Origin: Dehalococcoidia bacterium
Lineage (GTDB): Bacteria > Chloroflexota > Dehalococcoidia > UBA2979
Assembly (NCBI GenBank): GCA_028279505.1
Contig: JANQNP010000112.1
Span: 1 to 40,625, forward strand
Length of the DNA stretch: 40,625 nucleotides
Reading direction: 5' to 3'
Shown: in pieces, positions 17,236-25,611 of the stretch
Position numbering within the stretch: the first letter of the stretch is position 1
Layout: the number at the start of each line of letters is the position of its first letter
Program-made: the position numbers and the translations under genes
Notes under the pieces: model-generated
The model's input: the letters and a program-made list of their open reading frames with translations, nothing else
What the model was told of the DNA's origin: nothing
Database searches by the model: none

Positions 17236-17604
17236 CCGGTTTCCTCTCCCTCTGACCGTTCGCACCAGCACGCGATCGTGCGCAGGCGCGCCCGGGGTTT
17301 GCGGAATCATACGGACCGATTACGGATGTGGATCCAGAATGATGATGATCGTCATATGTTCGCGGATCTGAGCAGGTTGCGAGAGACGCTCATGCACGAA
17401 CGTGATGATCGCCCCGCCAATTCTGACGATCGCCGCCCCCGAGGCCGGGTCGCCCCACCGCCCGCCAGCCGCCCTAACTCTCGAGGGCTGCCACACCATC
17501 GAGGACCGCCCACCGAGGACCGCGCCGCCGCACCGACGCGCCGAGGCGAGGCGCACAAGAGAGCGTCGACCAAGGCTCGCAAGGGATAGGCCGGGAGAAC
17601 GAAG
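17236..17604. other. Intergenic region upstream of binding protein 1
   Basis: Apart from the promoter at 17306-17334 this region holds no recognisable gene; the ORFs reading through it lack ribosome sites and known domains. The segment just upstream of the promoter (about 17335-17355) is AT-rich with repeated ATC/GAT triplets. Confidence 0.5.
17306..17334 (-). promoter_or_regulatory. Promoter of binding protein 1
   Basis: Minus strand GATCCA (17334-17329), 17-bp spacer, TATGAT (17311-17306), then TCC. Same boxes and spacing as at 15291-15319. Leader of about 65 nt to the ATG at 17235. Confidence 0.6.
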
Positions 17605-17634
17605 AAGGGGTGGGCGCCGAAGCGCCCACCCCTT
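17605..17634 (-). terminator. Terminator after the second binding protein
   Basis: AAGGGGTGGGCGC-CGAA-GCGCCCACCCCTT: 13-bp perfect stem with a tetraloop, followed on the minus strand by CTTCG. It lies 23 bp after the stop of the gene at 17658. Confidence 0.85.
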
Positions 17635-17657
17635 GGTCAGTCAGCGAAGCGTCGAGG

Positions 17658-19442
17658 CTAGGCGTCAATCCAGTAGAAGATCGCCTCTTCCACACCGCCG
17701 CCGTAGCCCAGCGTGTCGCGAATCCCACCTTGCACGTTGCTCTGGTAGGCCCGGTACGACGTACCGGCGCCGGCCTGGCTCGGCACGTAGTACATGTTCT
17801 CGGCGTTGAGGATCTGGCCCTCGTGCATGATCGCGCGGCGCGCTTCCTCGTCGAGCTCCACCTTCTGGCGGTTGTCGATGTCGGTCATCGCCTCGGTCAC
17901 GATCTTGCTGTGGTTCGCCGGGTCGGACCCGAACATCCGGTTCCAGTAGCCGCCGGCCTCCGGGAACGGCGTCTCGTAGCCGAACGCCATCCCCTCAAAG
18001 TCGCCGCGGAACGTGTTCGTGATGTACAGCGAGCTGTAGTCCTGCACGTCCGTCTGCGGGCTCAGGCCGATCGCCTGAAGCATCGCGATCTGCGCCTCCG
18101 CGATCGGCGGGAACGCACCCGTGTAGCGGCTGGTGTAGATGTACGGGATCTCGAACCCGTCCTCGACACCCTGCGCCTGCAGCAGCTTCACCGCCTCGGC
18201 GACGTCGAAGTTGAAGAACTGTCCGGACTCGCCGTGCGCTTCGCTCTGCGGGTCCAGCCACCAGCGGTCACCCCAGCCGGCCGGGATGATGTTGTTCCAC
18301 TGCAGGTTCGCCGGCAGACCCGCGTCCCGCAGCGCGAACGTGTTGTAGCCCAGGTCTGTCAGACCGTCGCGGTCCAGGCTCATCGAGACGGCCTTGCGGA
18401 AGCGGTCGTCACCGTAGGCGGCGTCCGTCGTCAGCGTGTTGTCCCAGTAGAAGATCGACTGCAGCTGCGACACCTGACCCAGCCACTGCAGATCCGGCTC
18501 GTCGTTCCGCAGCCCGATCACGTCGTTCGCGTTGATCGTCAGCTCGCTCAGGTTCCCCGCAAGGAACTGCGCCAGCCGGTTCGCGTACTCCGGGATGATG
18601 GGCCGCTCGTAGTGGTCCACGTACGGGATCGGCTCACCATCGTCCCCGATCTCGTAGTAGTTCGGGTTGCGGTCGTACGAGAAGCCGGAAGACGGCCGGT
18701 ACTCGTTCAGGATCCAGGGGCCGCCACCGATCATCGTGGTGGCCGGGTCGAACTCGCCGTCGGCTTCCTTCGGGATGATGTGCAGCAGGTTCGCGTCGGC
18801 GATCTGCTCCAGGAACGTCGGCGACGGCGCGTCCAGCGTGAACACCACTGTCTCGGAGTCCGGCGCCTCGATCTTCACCCAGTTCGTCACCGCATCGCGG
18901 TTTGGGCTCTCCTCCGCCTGCAGCAGGCCCGCTGAGAACAGTACGTCCTCCGCGTCGAGCTTTCGCCCGCTCACGGGCGGCACGTCCTGCATGTTTAGGT
19001 CGCGCAGCTTGATCGTCCACGTCTGACCGTCGTCGGACTCCGCGCTGAGCGCCGCGTCCGGGCCCGGCAGCGTCTCACCGCCATCTGATCCGGCGAACGT
19101 CTCCCGCTTGTACAGGCGGTTGTAGACGAACGCCCCGGCAACCTTGCCCTCGAAGCTCGCGTTGCCGTACGGATTCAGCGTCGGCGGGTCGCCCGCGAGC
19201 CAACCGGTGTACGTACCGCCGCGTGTGATGACGTTCGAGGCCGGCGTCGACGTGTCGCGCACCTGCGTCGCGTCCGCCGTCGGTTCGCCCGGCGCCGTGG
19301 TTGCGGTCGCCGTCGGGTCGTCATCGTCGCTGCCGCAGCCGATCAGCACGGCGCCTGCAACGCCTGCCGTGGCCACGCCAGCGCCGCGCAGCGCCGATCG
19401 GCGGCTGACGCGACGCGTCCAGTAAGTTCCGGGTTCCGTCAA
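17658..19442 (-). CDS. ABC transporter substrate-binding lipoprotein (SBP family 5), copy 2
   Basis: 594-residue paralogue of the gene at 15442: Tat motif RRVSRRSALRG, lipobox VLIGC, then a Thr/Ala/Asp linker and the same SBP_bac_5 domain. The TTG at 19442 is chosen because GGAGGGAG lies 6 nt upstream and the protein then aligns with copy 1; the longer ORF to 19523 has no ribosome site. Differences from copy 1 cluster in the linker, at residues lining the middle of the domain (for example DSFEYAI versus DHYERPI) and at the C-terminus, so the ligand range may differ. Upstream promoter not shared with copy 1. Confidence 0.93.
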   Translation of the reverse strand: MTEPGTYWTRRVSRRSALRGAGVATAGVAGAVLIGCGSDDDDPTATATTAPGEPTADATQVRDTSTPASNVITRGGTYTGWLAGDPPTLNPYGNASFEGKVAGAFVYNRLYKRETFAGSDGGETLPGPDAALSAESDDGQTWTIKLRDLNMQDVPPVSGRKLDAEDVLFSAGLLQAEESPNRDAVTNWVKIEAPDSETVVFTLDAPSPTFLEQIADANLLHIIPKEADGEFDPATTMIGGGPWILNEYRPSSGFSYDRNPNYYEIGDDGEPIPYVDHYERPIIPEYANRLAQFLAGNLSELTINANDVIGLRNDEPDLQWLGQVSQLQSIFYWDNTLTTDAAYGDDRFRKAVSMSLDRDGLTDLGYNTFALRDAGLPANLQWNNIIPAGWGDRWWLDPQSEAHGESGQFFNFDVAEAVKLLQAQGVEDGFEIPYIYTSRYTGAFPPIAEAQIAMLQAIGLSPQTDVQDYSSLYITNTFRGDFEGMAFGYETPFPEAGGYWNRMFGSDPANHSKIVTEAMTDIDNRQKVELDEEARRAIMHEGQILNAENMYYVPSQAGAGTSYRAYQSNVQGGIRDTLGYGGGVEEAIFYWIDA

Positions 19443-19797
19443 AGCAGTCTCCCTCCGGGGTTTGTGGGATTCAGGCCCACTGCCGGCTTCGCCGTGCGCG
19501 AAGACGGCAAATTGCATGTGCACTCAACTGAATGCTCCAGTTCACAGAACCATACGTTGAGAAGGAGCGCTATAGATGGCTATCAGTATGCGGAAACGTA
19601 CGTGATACGACGGGCGTAATCCGCGCGGGTAGAACGCCAGTAATGAATGCCAATTCAAACGTCATATTTCGTACGTGCTGATCGAGCGTAATAACGCCCG
19701 AGGTGTCACGCTCCGATCGGCCCGGAACCGTCGGGACGCGGCCACCGAGAGCAAAGCGCCTCCGCGAGGACGGCGCCGACAGCGCAGCGCTCGAGGG
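19443..19797. other. Intergenic region upstream of binding protein 2
   Basis: AT-richer region without a gene. It holds an inverted repeat TATCA (19581-19585) / TGATA (19603-19607) enclosing the palindrome ACGTACGT (19596-19603), which may be an operator. A weak -10-like TATGGT (minus strand, 19554-19549) is the counterpart of the TATGAT seen before copy 1, but without the matching -35. Confidence 0.4.
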
Positions 19798-20058
19798 CTA
19801 GTCCGCCTGGTCGAGGATCGCCCGCTGCACCTGCTGCGTCAGCAGGTCCTCGACGCGCACGTTCAGCGCGTTCGCGATCCGGATCATCGTCGAGACTCGT
19901 AGATCGCGCTTCCCGGCCTCGTAGTTCGAGATCGATGCCTGGTCGATGCCCGCCGCACGCGCGAGCCCGGCCTGCGAGATGTGCCGCCGGAGTCGCCAGC
20001 TCTTGAGTTCACGACCGATCAGCTGGCGCGCCTGTTCTGGGTGTTCGGTGGGGCTCAT
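19798..20058 (-). CDS. XRE-family helix-turn-helix regulator
   Basis: 86-residue Cro/C1-type DNA-binding protein. The HTH is at about residues 20-75: ELKSWRLRRHISQAGLARAAGIDQASISNYEAGKRDLRVSTMIRIANALNVRVEDLL. ATG 20058 has GGAGG 5 nt upstream; a TTG five codons earlier is less likely. No sensor domain, so probably a simple dimeric repressor. Its neighbours (binding protein operon, aldo/keto reductase) are on the same strand, 41 bp downstream of the AKR stop... the target is unknown. Confidence 0.85.
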   Translation of the reverse strand: MSPTEHPEQARQLIGRELKSWRLRRHISQAGLARAAGIDQASISNYEAGKRDLRVSTMIRIANALNVRVEDLLTQQVQRAILDQAD

Positions 20059-20114
20059 CACGCCCTCCGTCAACGCTCGGAACGCGGCCTCATCTTAGCC
20101 GAACATCCCGTTCG

Positions 20115-21071
20115 TTATCCCGTGCGCCCCACCGCGGCATCGATCCGATCCACCAGCGCCGCGTCCAGCGGTCCGGCCGCTTCCGCCGCCAGGCAGTCCC
20201 GCAGCTCCTCGCGGTTCTTCACCCCCAGCACCACCGTGTCGACCCCATCCATCGTGAGCGAGTAGCGGTGCGCCAGGTGCGCGGTCCCGACCCCCAGCTC
20301 CGCCGCGATCACCCGGAACGGCTCCGCCCGCCTGAAGTCCGCCCAGTCCGCGTGATCCTCCGGCAGGTCGCGATCGAACCCATCGGTCAGCGCCCCCGCC
20401 TGCACCGCGCGGATCCCCATCACGCCCACGCCACGCTCCTGCGCCAGCCGGATCGACTCCCGAGGAGCCAGCGGCTCGTCCGCCCGATGGATCGCGCCCG
20501 TCGAATCGAGGAGGTTCGCGATGCACTGCACGACGGGCGGCGGCGGATCCTCCGCCAGGATCGTCCGCACCACGCTCGGCCAGCCGATCCCGCTGATCCC
20601 CCACGCCCGCGTGCGCCCCTCCTCGACCAGCCGCTCGAACGCCGGTCGCACCGCCTCGCGGAACAGCGTCAGCGGCGTGCCGCGATCGCTCCCCGCTCCG
20701 TCGGCGACCACGTTCGCATGCAAGAGGTACACGTCGACGTGGTCGACGCGGATCCGCTCGAGGCTCTCATTCAGGCTCTGCGACAGGTGCTCGTACACCT
20801 CGTCCGCGGGCGGATTCCCGAGGCGGCACTTCGTCGTCACCAGCACCCCGTCGGGCAGCGACCCCTCGAACGTCTCGCCCACCACCCGCTCCGCCTCGCC
20901 GTCGCCGTACGAGGGCGCCAGGTCCAGCAGCGTGATCCCCGCGTCGACCGCCTCGCGTACGGTCGCCACGGCCTCCGCGCGCGACGTCTCGCCCCACACC
21001 GCGCCGATCCCGCCGCCACCGAGGGCCAGCGCACTCACCGGCCCGACCGGCCCAAGCGTTCGTGTCTCCAT
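20115..21071 (-). CDS. Aldo/keto reductase
   Basis: 318-residue NAD(P)H-dependent oxidoreductase of the AKR superfamily. The catalytic tetrad can be read as Asp in LLDLAPSYG, Tyr in the same block, Lys in VLVTTKCRL and His in DVYLLHAN. The C-terminal cofactor block (TVVLGVKNREEL) is present. ATG 21071 has GGAGG 4 nt upstream; in-frame sequence to 21155 is not needed. Substrate unknown. Same strand as the TlpA-like and DUF3179 genes upstream. Confidence 0.92.
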   Translation of the reverse strand: METRTLGPVGPVSALALGGGGIGAVWGETSRAEAVATVREAVDAGITLLDLAPSYGDGEAERVVGETFEGSLPDGVLVTTKCRLGNPPADEVYEHLSQSLNESLERIRVDHVDVYLLHANVVADGAGSDRGTPLTLFREAVRPAFERLVEEGRTRAWGISGIGWPSVVRTILAEDPPPPVVQCIANLLDSTGAIHRADEPLAPRESIRLAQERGVGVMGIRAVQAGALTDGFDRDLPEDHADWADFRRAEPFRVIAAELGVGTAHLAHRYSLTMDGVDTVVLGVKNREELRDCLAAEAAGPLDAALVDRIDAAVGRTG

Positions 21072-21208
21072 GAAGCCTCCGCCCGACAGCCTATAGCGCG
21101 CGGACCAACCATCGAGGCCACTCGACCCCACGAGGCTCACCGCGTGGCCCCGCACTCCCGAGGGCTGACCGCTGCGTCTGTCCTGGGCCAGCGGCAGGCA
21201 GCCGGGCG

Positions 21209-21820
21209 CTACGCCGCCTCCTCGGCGGCCGCGACCCCCTCGGGCAGCAGGTTCCCGAACACCGGGCCCAGGCTGATCTGCCGCAGGATCCCATTCCGGT
21301 CGATGAAGAACGTCGCCGGCAGCCCGCGGACCCCGTACCGCTCCGCGACGTCGCTATCCGGTGTGTCGGTCACGACCGGGAACGTCAGCTCGAACTCCTC
21401 CACGAACGCCGACGCCGCCTCCACCGTGTCCTCGGCCAGGAAATCGACCGCTAGGATCACCAGGTCGTCGCTCTCCTGCCGTTCCTCCCACAGCTCCTGG
21501 AAGTCCGGCATCTCCGCCCGGCACGGTGGGCACCAGCTCGCCCAGAAGTTCAGCACGATCGTCTTTCCGCGGAAGTCCTGGCTGCTGATCGGCTCGCCGC
21601 CGTCCAGCGACGGCAGCACGAAGTCCGGCGCGGGACTGCCGACCTCGGGCATCCGGTCGTCGATCAACCCGATCGTCGAGACCGACCCGTCGTTGCCCAC
21701 CAGCTCCCCGTCGTCGTCGCCCAGCAACTCGCGCGATACGAATAGCCCGCCGATCGCCACCGCCAGCCCGGCGGCCCCGGCGCGTCGCAGCAGGGTGCGG
21801 CGGTCGAATGACTCGGCCAT
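21209..21820 (-). CDS. TlpA-like thioredoxin-fold protein
   Basis: 203-residue exported or membrane-anchored thioredoxin (AhpC-TSA/Redoxin family). N-terminal RRTLLRRAGAAGLAVAIGGLFV is a Tat-like signal or anchor; the thioredoxin fold follows with FWASWCPPC (active-site CxxC, about residue 100), and cis-Pro block VRGLPATFFID. Typical of TlpA/ResA disulphide reductases serving cytochrome c maturation or oxidative repair. ATG 21820 is preceded by GGAGG. The DUF3179 lipoprotein gene is 49 bp upstream on the same strand, suggesting one operon in the cell envelope. Confidence 0.9.
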   Translation of the reverse strand: MAESFDRRTLLRRAGAAGLAVAIGGLFVSRELLGDDDGELVGNDGSVSTIGLIDDRMPEVGSPAPDFVLPSLDGGEPISSQDFRGKTIVLNFWASWCPPCRAEMPDFQELWEERQESDDLVILAVDFLAEDTVEAASAFVEEFELTFPVVTDTPDSDVAERYGVRGLPATFFIDRNGILRQISLGPVFGNLLPEGVAAAEEAA

Positions 21821-21869
21821 CGAAACCTCCTCTGGGCTCAATCCGTGGCGGGAACGTCGGGAACGATGC

Positions 21870-23150
21870 CTAGCTCGTGATCACCCGCGTATCGGGCTCG
21901 AACACCGCCCAGGCGAACCAGAAGTGGTTCGCCGAGACCACCGCCTCGAGCTGCGTGCCGGCCAGTGGACCATCGATCGCTCGCCCCAGCACGTTCCACT
22001 CGCTGCCGGTTCCAGTGTCCACGATCGAGCCGTCGCGCACCTCGAACGCGGCCGGTGCCCCGTCGATCAGCGGCAGGAACGCACCGGCGGCGCCGATGTT
22101 GCGCCCCGCGATGATGAACGATTCGTCCAGCGGCGACACGGCGCCTGGCTGCCAGAACGCCACGACCGTTTGCCCCGCCGACTCCGCCTCCAGCACCACC
22201 AGCTCGCTGAGCGCCGTGAACGGGAACGCGATCGGATCATCGCCCAGGTCGACCGCCAGCACCCGCTCCTTCGCGTCGAGCCGCCCGTCCTCGAACTCAT
22301 CGAGGCGGAAGATCGTCCCGCTCCCCGGCGCGTCATACAGCGGGTACGGATTCTCGCCGTAGTTCGCCGCCCGACCCGTGTCGCGGTTCAGCACCGTCCC
22401 CTCGGGGAACGAATCGTGGAAGTCGGCCCACGACACGATCTGCGAGGTCAGGAAGTCCAGCTGGCTCCCCGCCGGCTCGCCCACGATCGCCTCGCCGGTG
22501 ATCTGCTGCCACAGCGTCTCGGTCTCGCGGTCGTACATGATCAGGTCGTTGCGACGGAGGGCGCCCGACACGCCGAACTCCCGCGTCTCGCCGTCAACCA
22601 CCCGGCTGAACGCGATCGCCGTGTTGCAGAGCGGGCAGTACGTCACGATCACCGGCTCGCCACCGACCACGTCGTTCACGATCTCGTGCCAGGTCAGGAT
22701 CTGCAGCGGGTAGGCCCGGGCGTCGCCGTTCAGCTCGAACGCGATCACCGGCTCCTGGTCCTCGAGCCATTCGTCCGCCTCCTCGAGCGAGTCGAAGTTC
22801 GGACTGTCGATCGAGCGAATCCCATCCCGAGGGAGCACCGGGATGATCTCCCACAGCCCCACCGTCGCCACGTCGAAGTTGTTGCGCGGGTAGTCCCGCT
22901 CGATGAACGCCTGCGTCCGCGCCGTGCCGTTCAGCCGCGCCTGCTCCTGGATCTCCTCCGGGGTGCGCGTGTCCGGCGTCGGCGTCGGGAACGGCGTCGA
23001 GGTCGTCGTGGTCGTCGCTTCCGAGGTGGCCGCGCCGGTCGGCTCCGCGGTCGCCGTCGCGGTCGCCGTCCCGTCGTCGTCGCTGCCGCAGGCCGCCACC
23101 AGCAACGCCGCGCCGGCCGCCACGGCCAGCGCGCTCCGTCGTCCGAACAT
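21870..23150 (-). CDS. DUF3179 lipoprotein
   Basis: 426-residue secreted lipoprotein (signal peptide with lipobox LLVAAC, then an Asp/Thr/Ala/Pro-rich linker) with a DUF3179 domain (PF11376). The family core is clear: LTWHEIVNDVVGGEPVIVTYCPLCNTAIAF, a CPLC pair, then GALRRNDLIMYDRETETLWQQITGEAI. DUF3179 function is not established; the conserved Cys pair would suit metal or redox chemistry. ATG 23150 has GGGAGGG 4 nt upstream; sequence to 23282 is upstream non-coding DNA. First gene of a likely operon with the TlpA-like protein; a CsoR-like palindrome lies 75 bp upstream. Confidence 0.9.
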   Translation of the reverse strand: MFGRRSALAVAAGAALLVAACGSDDDGTATATATAEPTGAATSEATTTTTSTPFPTPTPDTRTPEEIQEQARLNGTARTQAFIERDYPRNNFDVATVGLWEIIPVLPRDGIRSIDSPNFDSLEEADEWLEDQEPVIAFELNGDARAYPLQILTWHEIVNDVVGGEPVIVTYCPLCNTAIAFSRVVDGETREFGVSGALRRNDLIMYDRETETLWQQITGEAIVGEPAGSQLDFLTSQIVSWADFHDSFPEGTVLNRDTGRAANYGENPYPLYDAPGSGTIFRLDEFEDGRLDAKERVLAVDLGDDPIAFPFTALSELVVLEAESAGQTVVAFWQPGAVSPLDESFIIAGRNIGAAGAFLPLIDGAPAAFEVRDGSIVDTGTGSEWNVLGRAIDGPLAGTQLEAVVSANHFWFAWAVFEPDTRVITS

Positions 23151-23224
23151 GGACCCTCCCCCGGGACGAGCAGGGCCGCCGTGGGAGGGCGCGGCCTGGT
23201 TGTCCTCGTAGGTACCATTCGAGG

Positions 23225-23239
23225 TACCCCACTGGGGTA
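23225..23239. promoter_or_regulatory. CsoR-like palindromic operator candidate
   Basis: TACCCCACTGGGGTA, a perfect 6-3-6 palindrome in the divergent region between the DUF3179 gene (minus) and the luciferase-like gene (plus). It overlaps a plus-strand TATAAC. Its G/C-tract form resembles known operators of CsoR/RcnR-type metal or persulphide sensors; no such regulator is in the window. Two further GGTACC hexamers (23211-23216, 23223-23228) flank it. Confidence 0.45.
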
Positions 23240-23376
23240 TAACGTAGGTGAACCCTACCCCCGGACGGGTGACGCCGATCACCGCACTTCGGCGTAGGTA
23301 TTCCGCGACCGCGCCCTCGTGCGAGAATCGCCGCCGCTACCCGTGCCTCCGCGGCACCACACAGAGAGGGATCGTC

Positions 23377-24372
23377 ATGCGGCTGGGCGTGCTTGCCGGA
23401 ATCTCATCCGACTGGGAGACCGACATCGAGAAGGTCAAGATCGCCGAGGATCTGGGCTACGAGTTCGTCGGCACCGGCGAGGCCTGGGGCGCCTCCTCGA
23501 TCCCGTGGCTGACCGCCATCGCGCTAAACACCTCGAAGATCCAGATCGGCACCGCGATCCTCAACGTCTTCTCGCGCACCCCTGCTGCCATGGCGCAGGA
23601 CTTCGCCGTCCTCGATCAGCTCTCAGGCGGCCGCATGATCCTCGGCCTCGGCTCCTCCGGCAAGAACGTCATCGAGCAGTTCCACGGCGTCCCCTTCAAG
23701 AAGCCGCTCCGCCGCCTCCGCGAGTACACCGAGGTCATCAACACCCTCATCGCCGGCGAGAAGCTCGAATACGACGGCGACATCTTTTCCATGGACCGCG
23801 GCTTCCGCCTCAACTACCCCAGCCGCCGCGACCACATCCCGATCTGGATCGCCGCCATCACCCCGAAGTCGATCGCCCAGACCGGCGAGATCGCCGACGG
23901 CATCTTCCCGATCCACTGGCCGAAGCGACTCTTCGAGGATCTGCGCACCCAACTCACCGACGCCGCCACCGCCGCCGGCCGAGGCCAGGTCGAGATGACC
24001 ATCGCCCCCTTCACCCGCACCTACGTCCTCGACGGCGACAACGACGAGGCGCAGTGGGCCGACGCCCGCGAACCGCTGCACTACTACATCAACCGCATGG
24101 GCACCTTCTATTACGAGATGCTCCAGCGGAACGGCTTCGAGGCCGAGGTCGACGAATCCCGCGCCCGCTGGGCCGACCGCGACGTCGAGGCCTCCAAGGC
24201 CGCCATCTCCGAGGCCATGGTCCGCGAGATCCAGGTCATCGGCACCGCCTCCGAGGTCCGCGAGCAGCTCGCCGAGCGCGCCGCCCTCGGCGCCGACCTC
24301 CAGCTCGTCCACATGCCCCCCGGTCCACCCACCGAGGCCGCCCGTCAGCTCGAATCCTTCCTCACCCCCTAG
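23377..24372 (+). CDS. LLM-class F420-dependent oxidoreductase
   Basis: 331-residue luciferase-like TIM-barrel flavin/F420 enzyme (PF00296). Seen: EDLGYEFVGTGEAWG, TSKIQIGTAILNVFSRTPAAMAQDFAVLDQLSGGRMILGLG, IPIWIAAITPKSIAQTGEIADGIFP, which is the pattern of F420-dependent reductases. ATG 23377 has AGAGAGGG 6 nt upstream. F420 use is a family-based expectation and cannot be proven by eye; FMN is the alternative. Substrate unknown. Divergent from the DUF3179 operon. Confidence 0.9.
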   Translation: MRLGVLAGISSDWETDIEKVKIAEDLGYEFVGTGEAWGASSIPWLTAIALNTSKIQIGTAILNVFSRTPAAMAQDFAVLDQLSGGRMILGLGSSGKNVIEQFHGVPFKKPLRRLREYTEVINTLIAGEKLEYDGDIFSMDRGFRLNYPSRRDHIPIWIAAITPKSIAQTGEIADGIFPIHWPKRLFEDLRTQLTDAATAAGRGQVEMTIAPFTRTYVLDGDNDEAQWADAREPLHYYINRMGTFYYEMLQRNGFEAEVDESRARWADRDVEASKAAISEAMVREIQVIGTASEVREQLAERAALGADLQLVHMPPGPPTEAARQLESFLTP

Positions 24373-24521
24373 CTGCGTCCCGGCCTGGGACCCGCCTGGT
24401 GTCGGGCGGCCCCGGCCACGCGCCGCGGTCGCCTGGGTGCCCGGCGTCGGCCTTGTGCTCCGCACGAGGTCCGCGTTCCACTGGATCCCAGGCGGGATCC
24501 GGCGGGCGGGCGCGGAGCATC

Positions 24522-25316
24522 GTGAGGTCCAACATTCGCACCAGACCGGCTTGGCTCCTCGTTGCCGCGATCGCCCTGATCGCCACCGCCTGCAACTCCG
24601 CCGCCAACGGCGCCGAACCCACACCCACGGCTACGGCCACCCCTGAGCCGACGGTCGCACCCACCGAGGTCCCCGCAACCCCGGAACCCACCCCGACCCC
24701 ACTGAGCAACTTCGACGCCTGCGTCCTCGACGCCGAGCGCCGCCCAGAACTCACCTGGGTCATCAACAAGACCCGCCCGCTCCCGGACGGCTACGCGCCG
24801 GATGACCTCGTCGTCCTCGCCAACGAGCTCGTCGTCCCCGGTTTCGAGGGCCGCCAGCTCGACGCCGAGAGTGCCGAGCACTTCGCCGACCTCATCGCCG
24901 CCGCCGCCGACGAGGGCTTCGATATCCGCACGCGTTCCACCTACCGCTCGTTCGAGGAGCAGACGTGGACCTTCGCCTACTGGGTCGAACAGCTCGGTCA
25001 GGAGCAGGCGGAGCGCGTCAGCGCCATGCCCGGCCACAGCGAGCACCAGCTCGGCACCACCGCCGACGTCGCCACCGCGGCGGTCGGCTGGCAGCTCAGC
25101 GAGGCGCTCGGCACCACCCCCGAGGGCATCTGGCTCTTCGAGAACGCCTACCGCTTCGGCTTCGCCGAGAGCTACCCCGTCGACGGCGAGCCCATCACCG
25201 GCTACTCCTACGAGCCGTGGCACCTGCGCTACATCGGCATCGCCTGCGCCGCCACCTGGCACGAGAGCGAACTCACCCTCGTCGAGTTCCTCGAAGCCCT
25301 CGAGGAGTACGGCTAG
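24522..25316 (+). CDS. VanY-type D-alanyl-D-alanine carboxypeptidase lipoprotein (M15B)
   Basis: 264-residue lipoprotein with lipobox IATAC, a Thr/Pro/Ala-rich linker, and a VanY domain (PF02557) that trims the terminal D-Ala of peptidoglycan stems outside the membrane. Motifs: TYRSFEEQ, zinc ligands in SEHQLGTTADV and EPWHLRYIG. GTG 24522 is chosen because GGAG is 4 nt upstream and the signal peptide starts just after. A 149-bp gap with a GGATCCC-AGGC-GGGATCC hairpin (24483-24500) separates it from the oxidoreductase. Confidence 0.9.
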   Translation: MRSNIRTRPAWLLVAAIALIATACNSAANGAEPTPTATATPEPTVAPTEVPATPEPTPTPLSNFDACVLDAERRPELTWVINKTRPLPDGYAPDDLVVLANELVVPGFEGRQLDAESAEHFADLIAAAADEGFDIRTRSTYRSFEEQTWTFAYWVEQLGQEQAERVSAMPGHSEHQLGTTADVATAAVGWQLSEALGTTPEGIWLFENAYRFGFAESYPVDGEPITGYSYEPWHLRYIGIACAATWHESELTLVEFLEALEEYG

Positions 25317-25375
25317 ACCGTCACCGCGGTGACGGTACAGCGGTTATGGCGTTCGCTCGGAGTTGAAAGAGCGGG

Positions 25376-25451
25376 TGGTAGCAGGGGGCGGATTCGAACC
25401 GCCGACCAAGGGCTTATGAGTCCCCTGCTCTGGCCTCTGAGCTACCCTGCC
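25376..25451 (-). tRNA. tRNA-Met (CAT)
   Basis: 76-nt tRNA with encoded CCA. Acceptor GGCAGGG/CCCTGCT, D-arm GCTC/GAGC, anticodon loop CTCATAA (CAT), T-arm GGCGG-TTCGAAT-CCGCC. Position 1-72 is G-U, so it is not the initiator; elongator Met is likely, Ile (lysidine-modified CAT) possible. The anticodon stem has a mismatch at 31-39 (A and G). The prophage begins just beyond its 5' end. Confidence 0.93.
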
Positions 25452-25505
25452 ACGCTCAATGGTCGCGGGCGTTTCCGACAATCTCGGACCGGCTCGCGAT
25501 CGACC

Positions 25506-25526
25506 GGGGAGCCATCTGGGGAGCCA
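25506..25526. repeat. Direct repeat near the prophage left end
   Basis: GGGGAGCCA twice (25506-25514 and 25518-25526), 12 bp apart, between tRNA-Met and the first phage gene. Spaced direct repeats of this size are typical of integrase arm-type sites; inference only. Confidence 0.35.
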
Positions 25527-25585
25527 AGCCCTCAAGAAACAGCGCCGCCGGCGGCTGATTTTACGTGTCGACGCCGGGCAAGCGA

Positions 25586-25611
25586 AAGGCCCGGCATCCG
25601 TGCCGGGCCTT
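25586..25611 (-). terminator. Terminator at the prophage left end
   Basis: AAGGCCCGGCA-TCCG-TGCCGGGCCTT: an 11-bp perfect stem with a tetraloop, followed on the minus strand by TCG after the stem's own TT. It lies about 90 bp past the stop of the gene at 25704 and would end leftward phage transcription before the host tRNA. Confidence 0.8.

Noticed and set aside
15109..18935. Long plus-strand ORFs opposite the two binding proteins
   Set aside because: They resemble each other only because the sense genes are duplicates; no domain or start signal.
20268..23297. Very long plus-strand ORF (about 1000 codons) opposite the AKR, TlpA and DUF3179 genes
   Set aside because: It is a shadow produced by high GC at third positions: Arg/Pro/His-rich, no known domain, and fully antisense to three well-supported genes.
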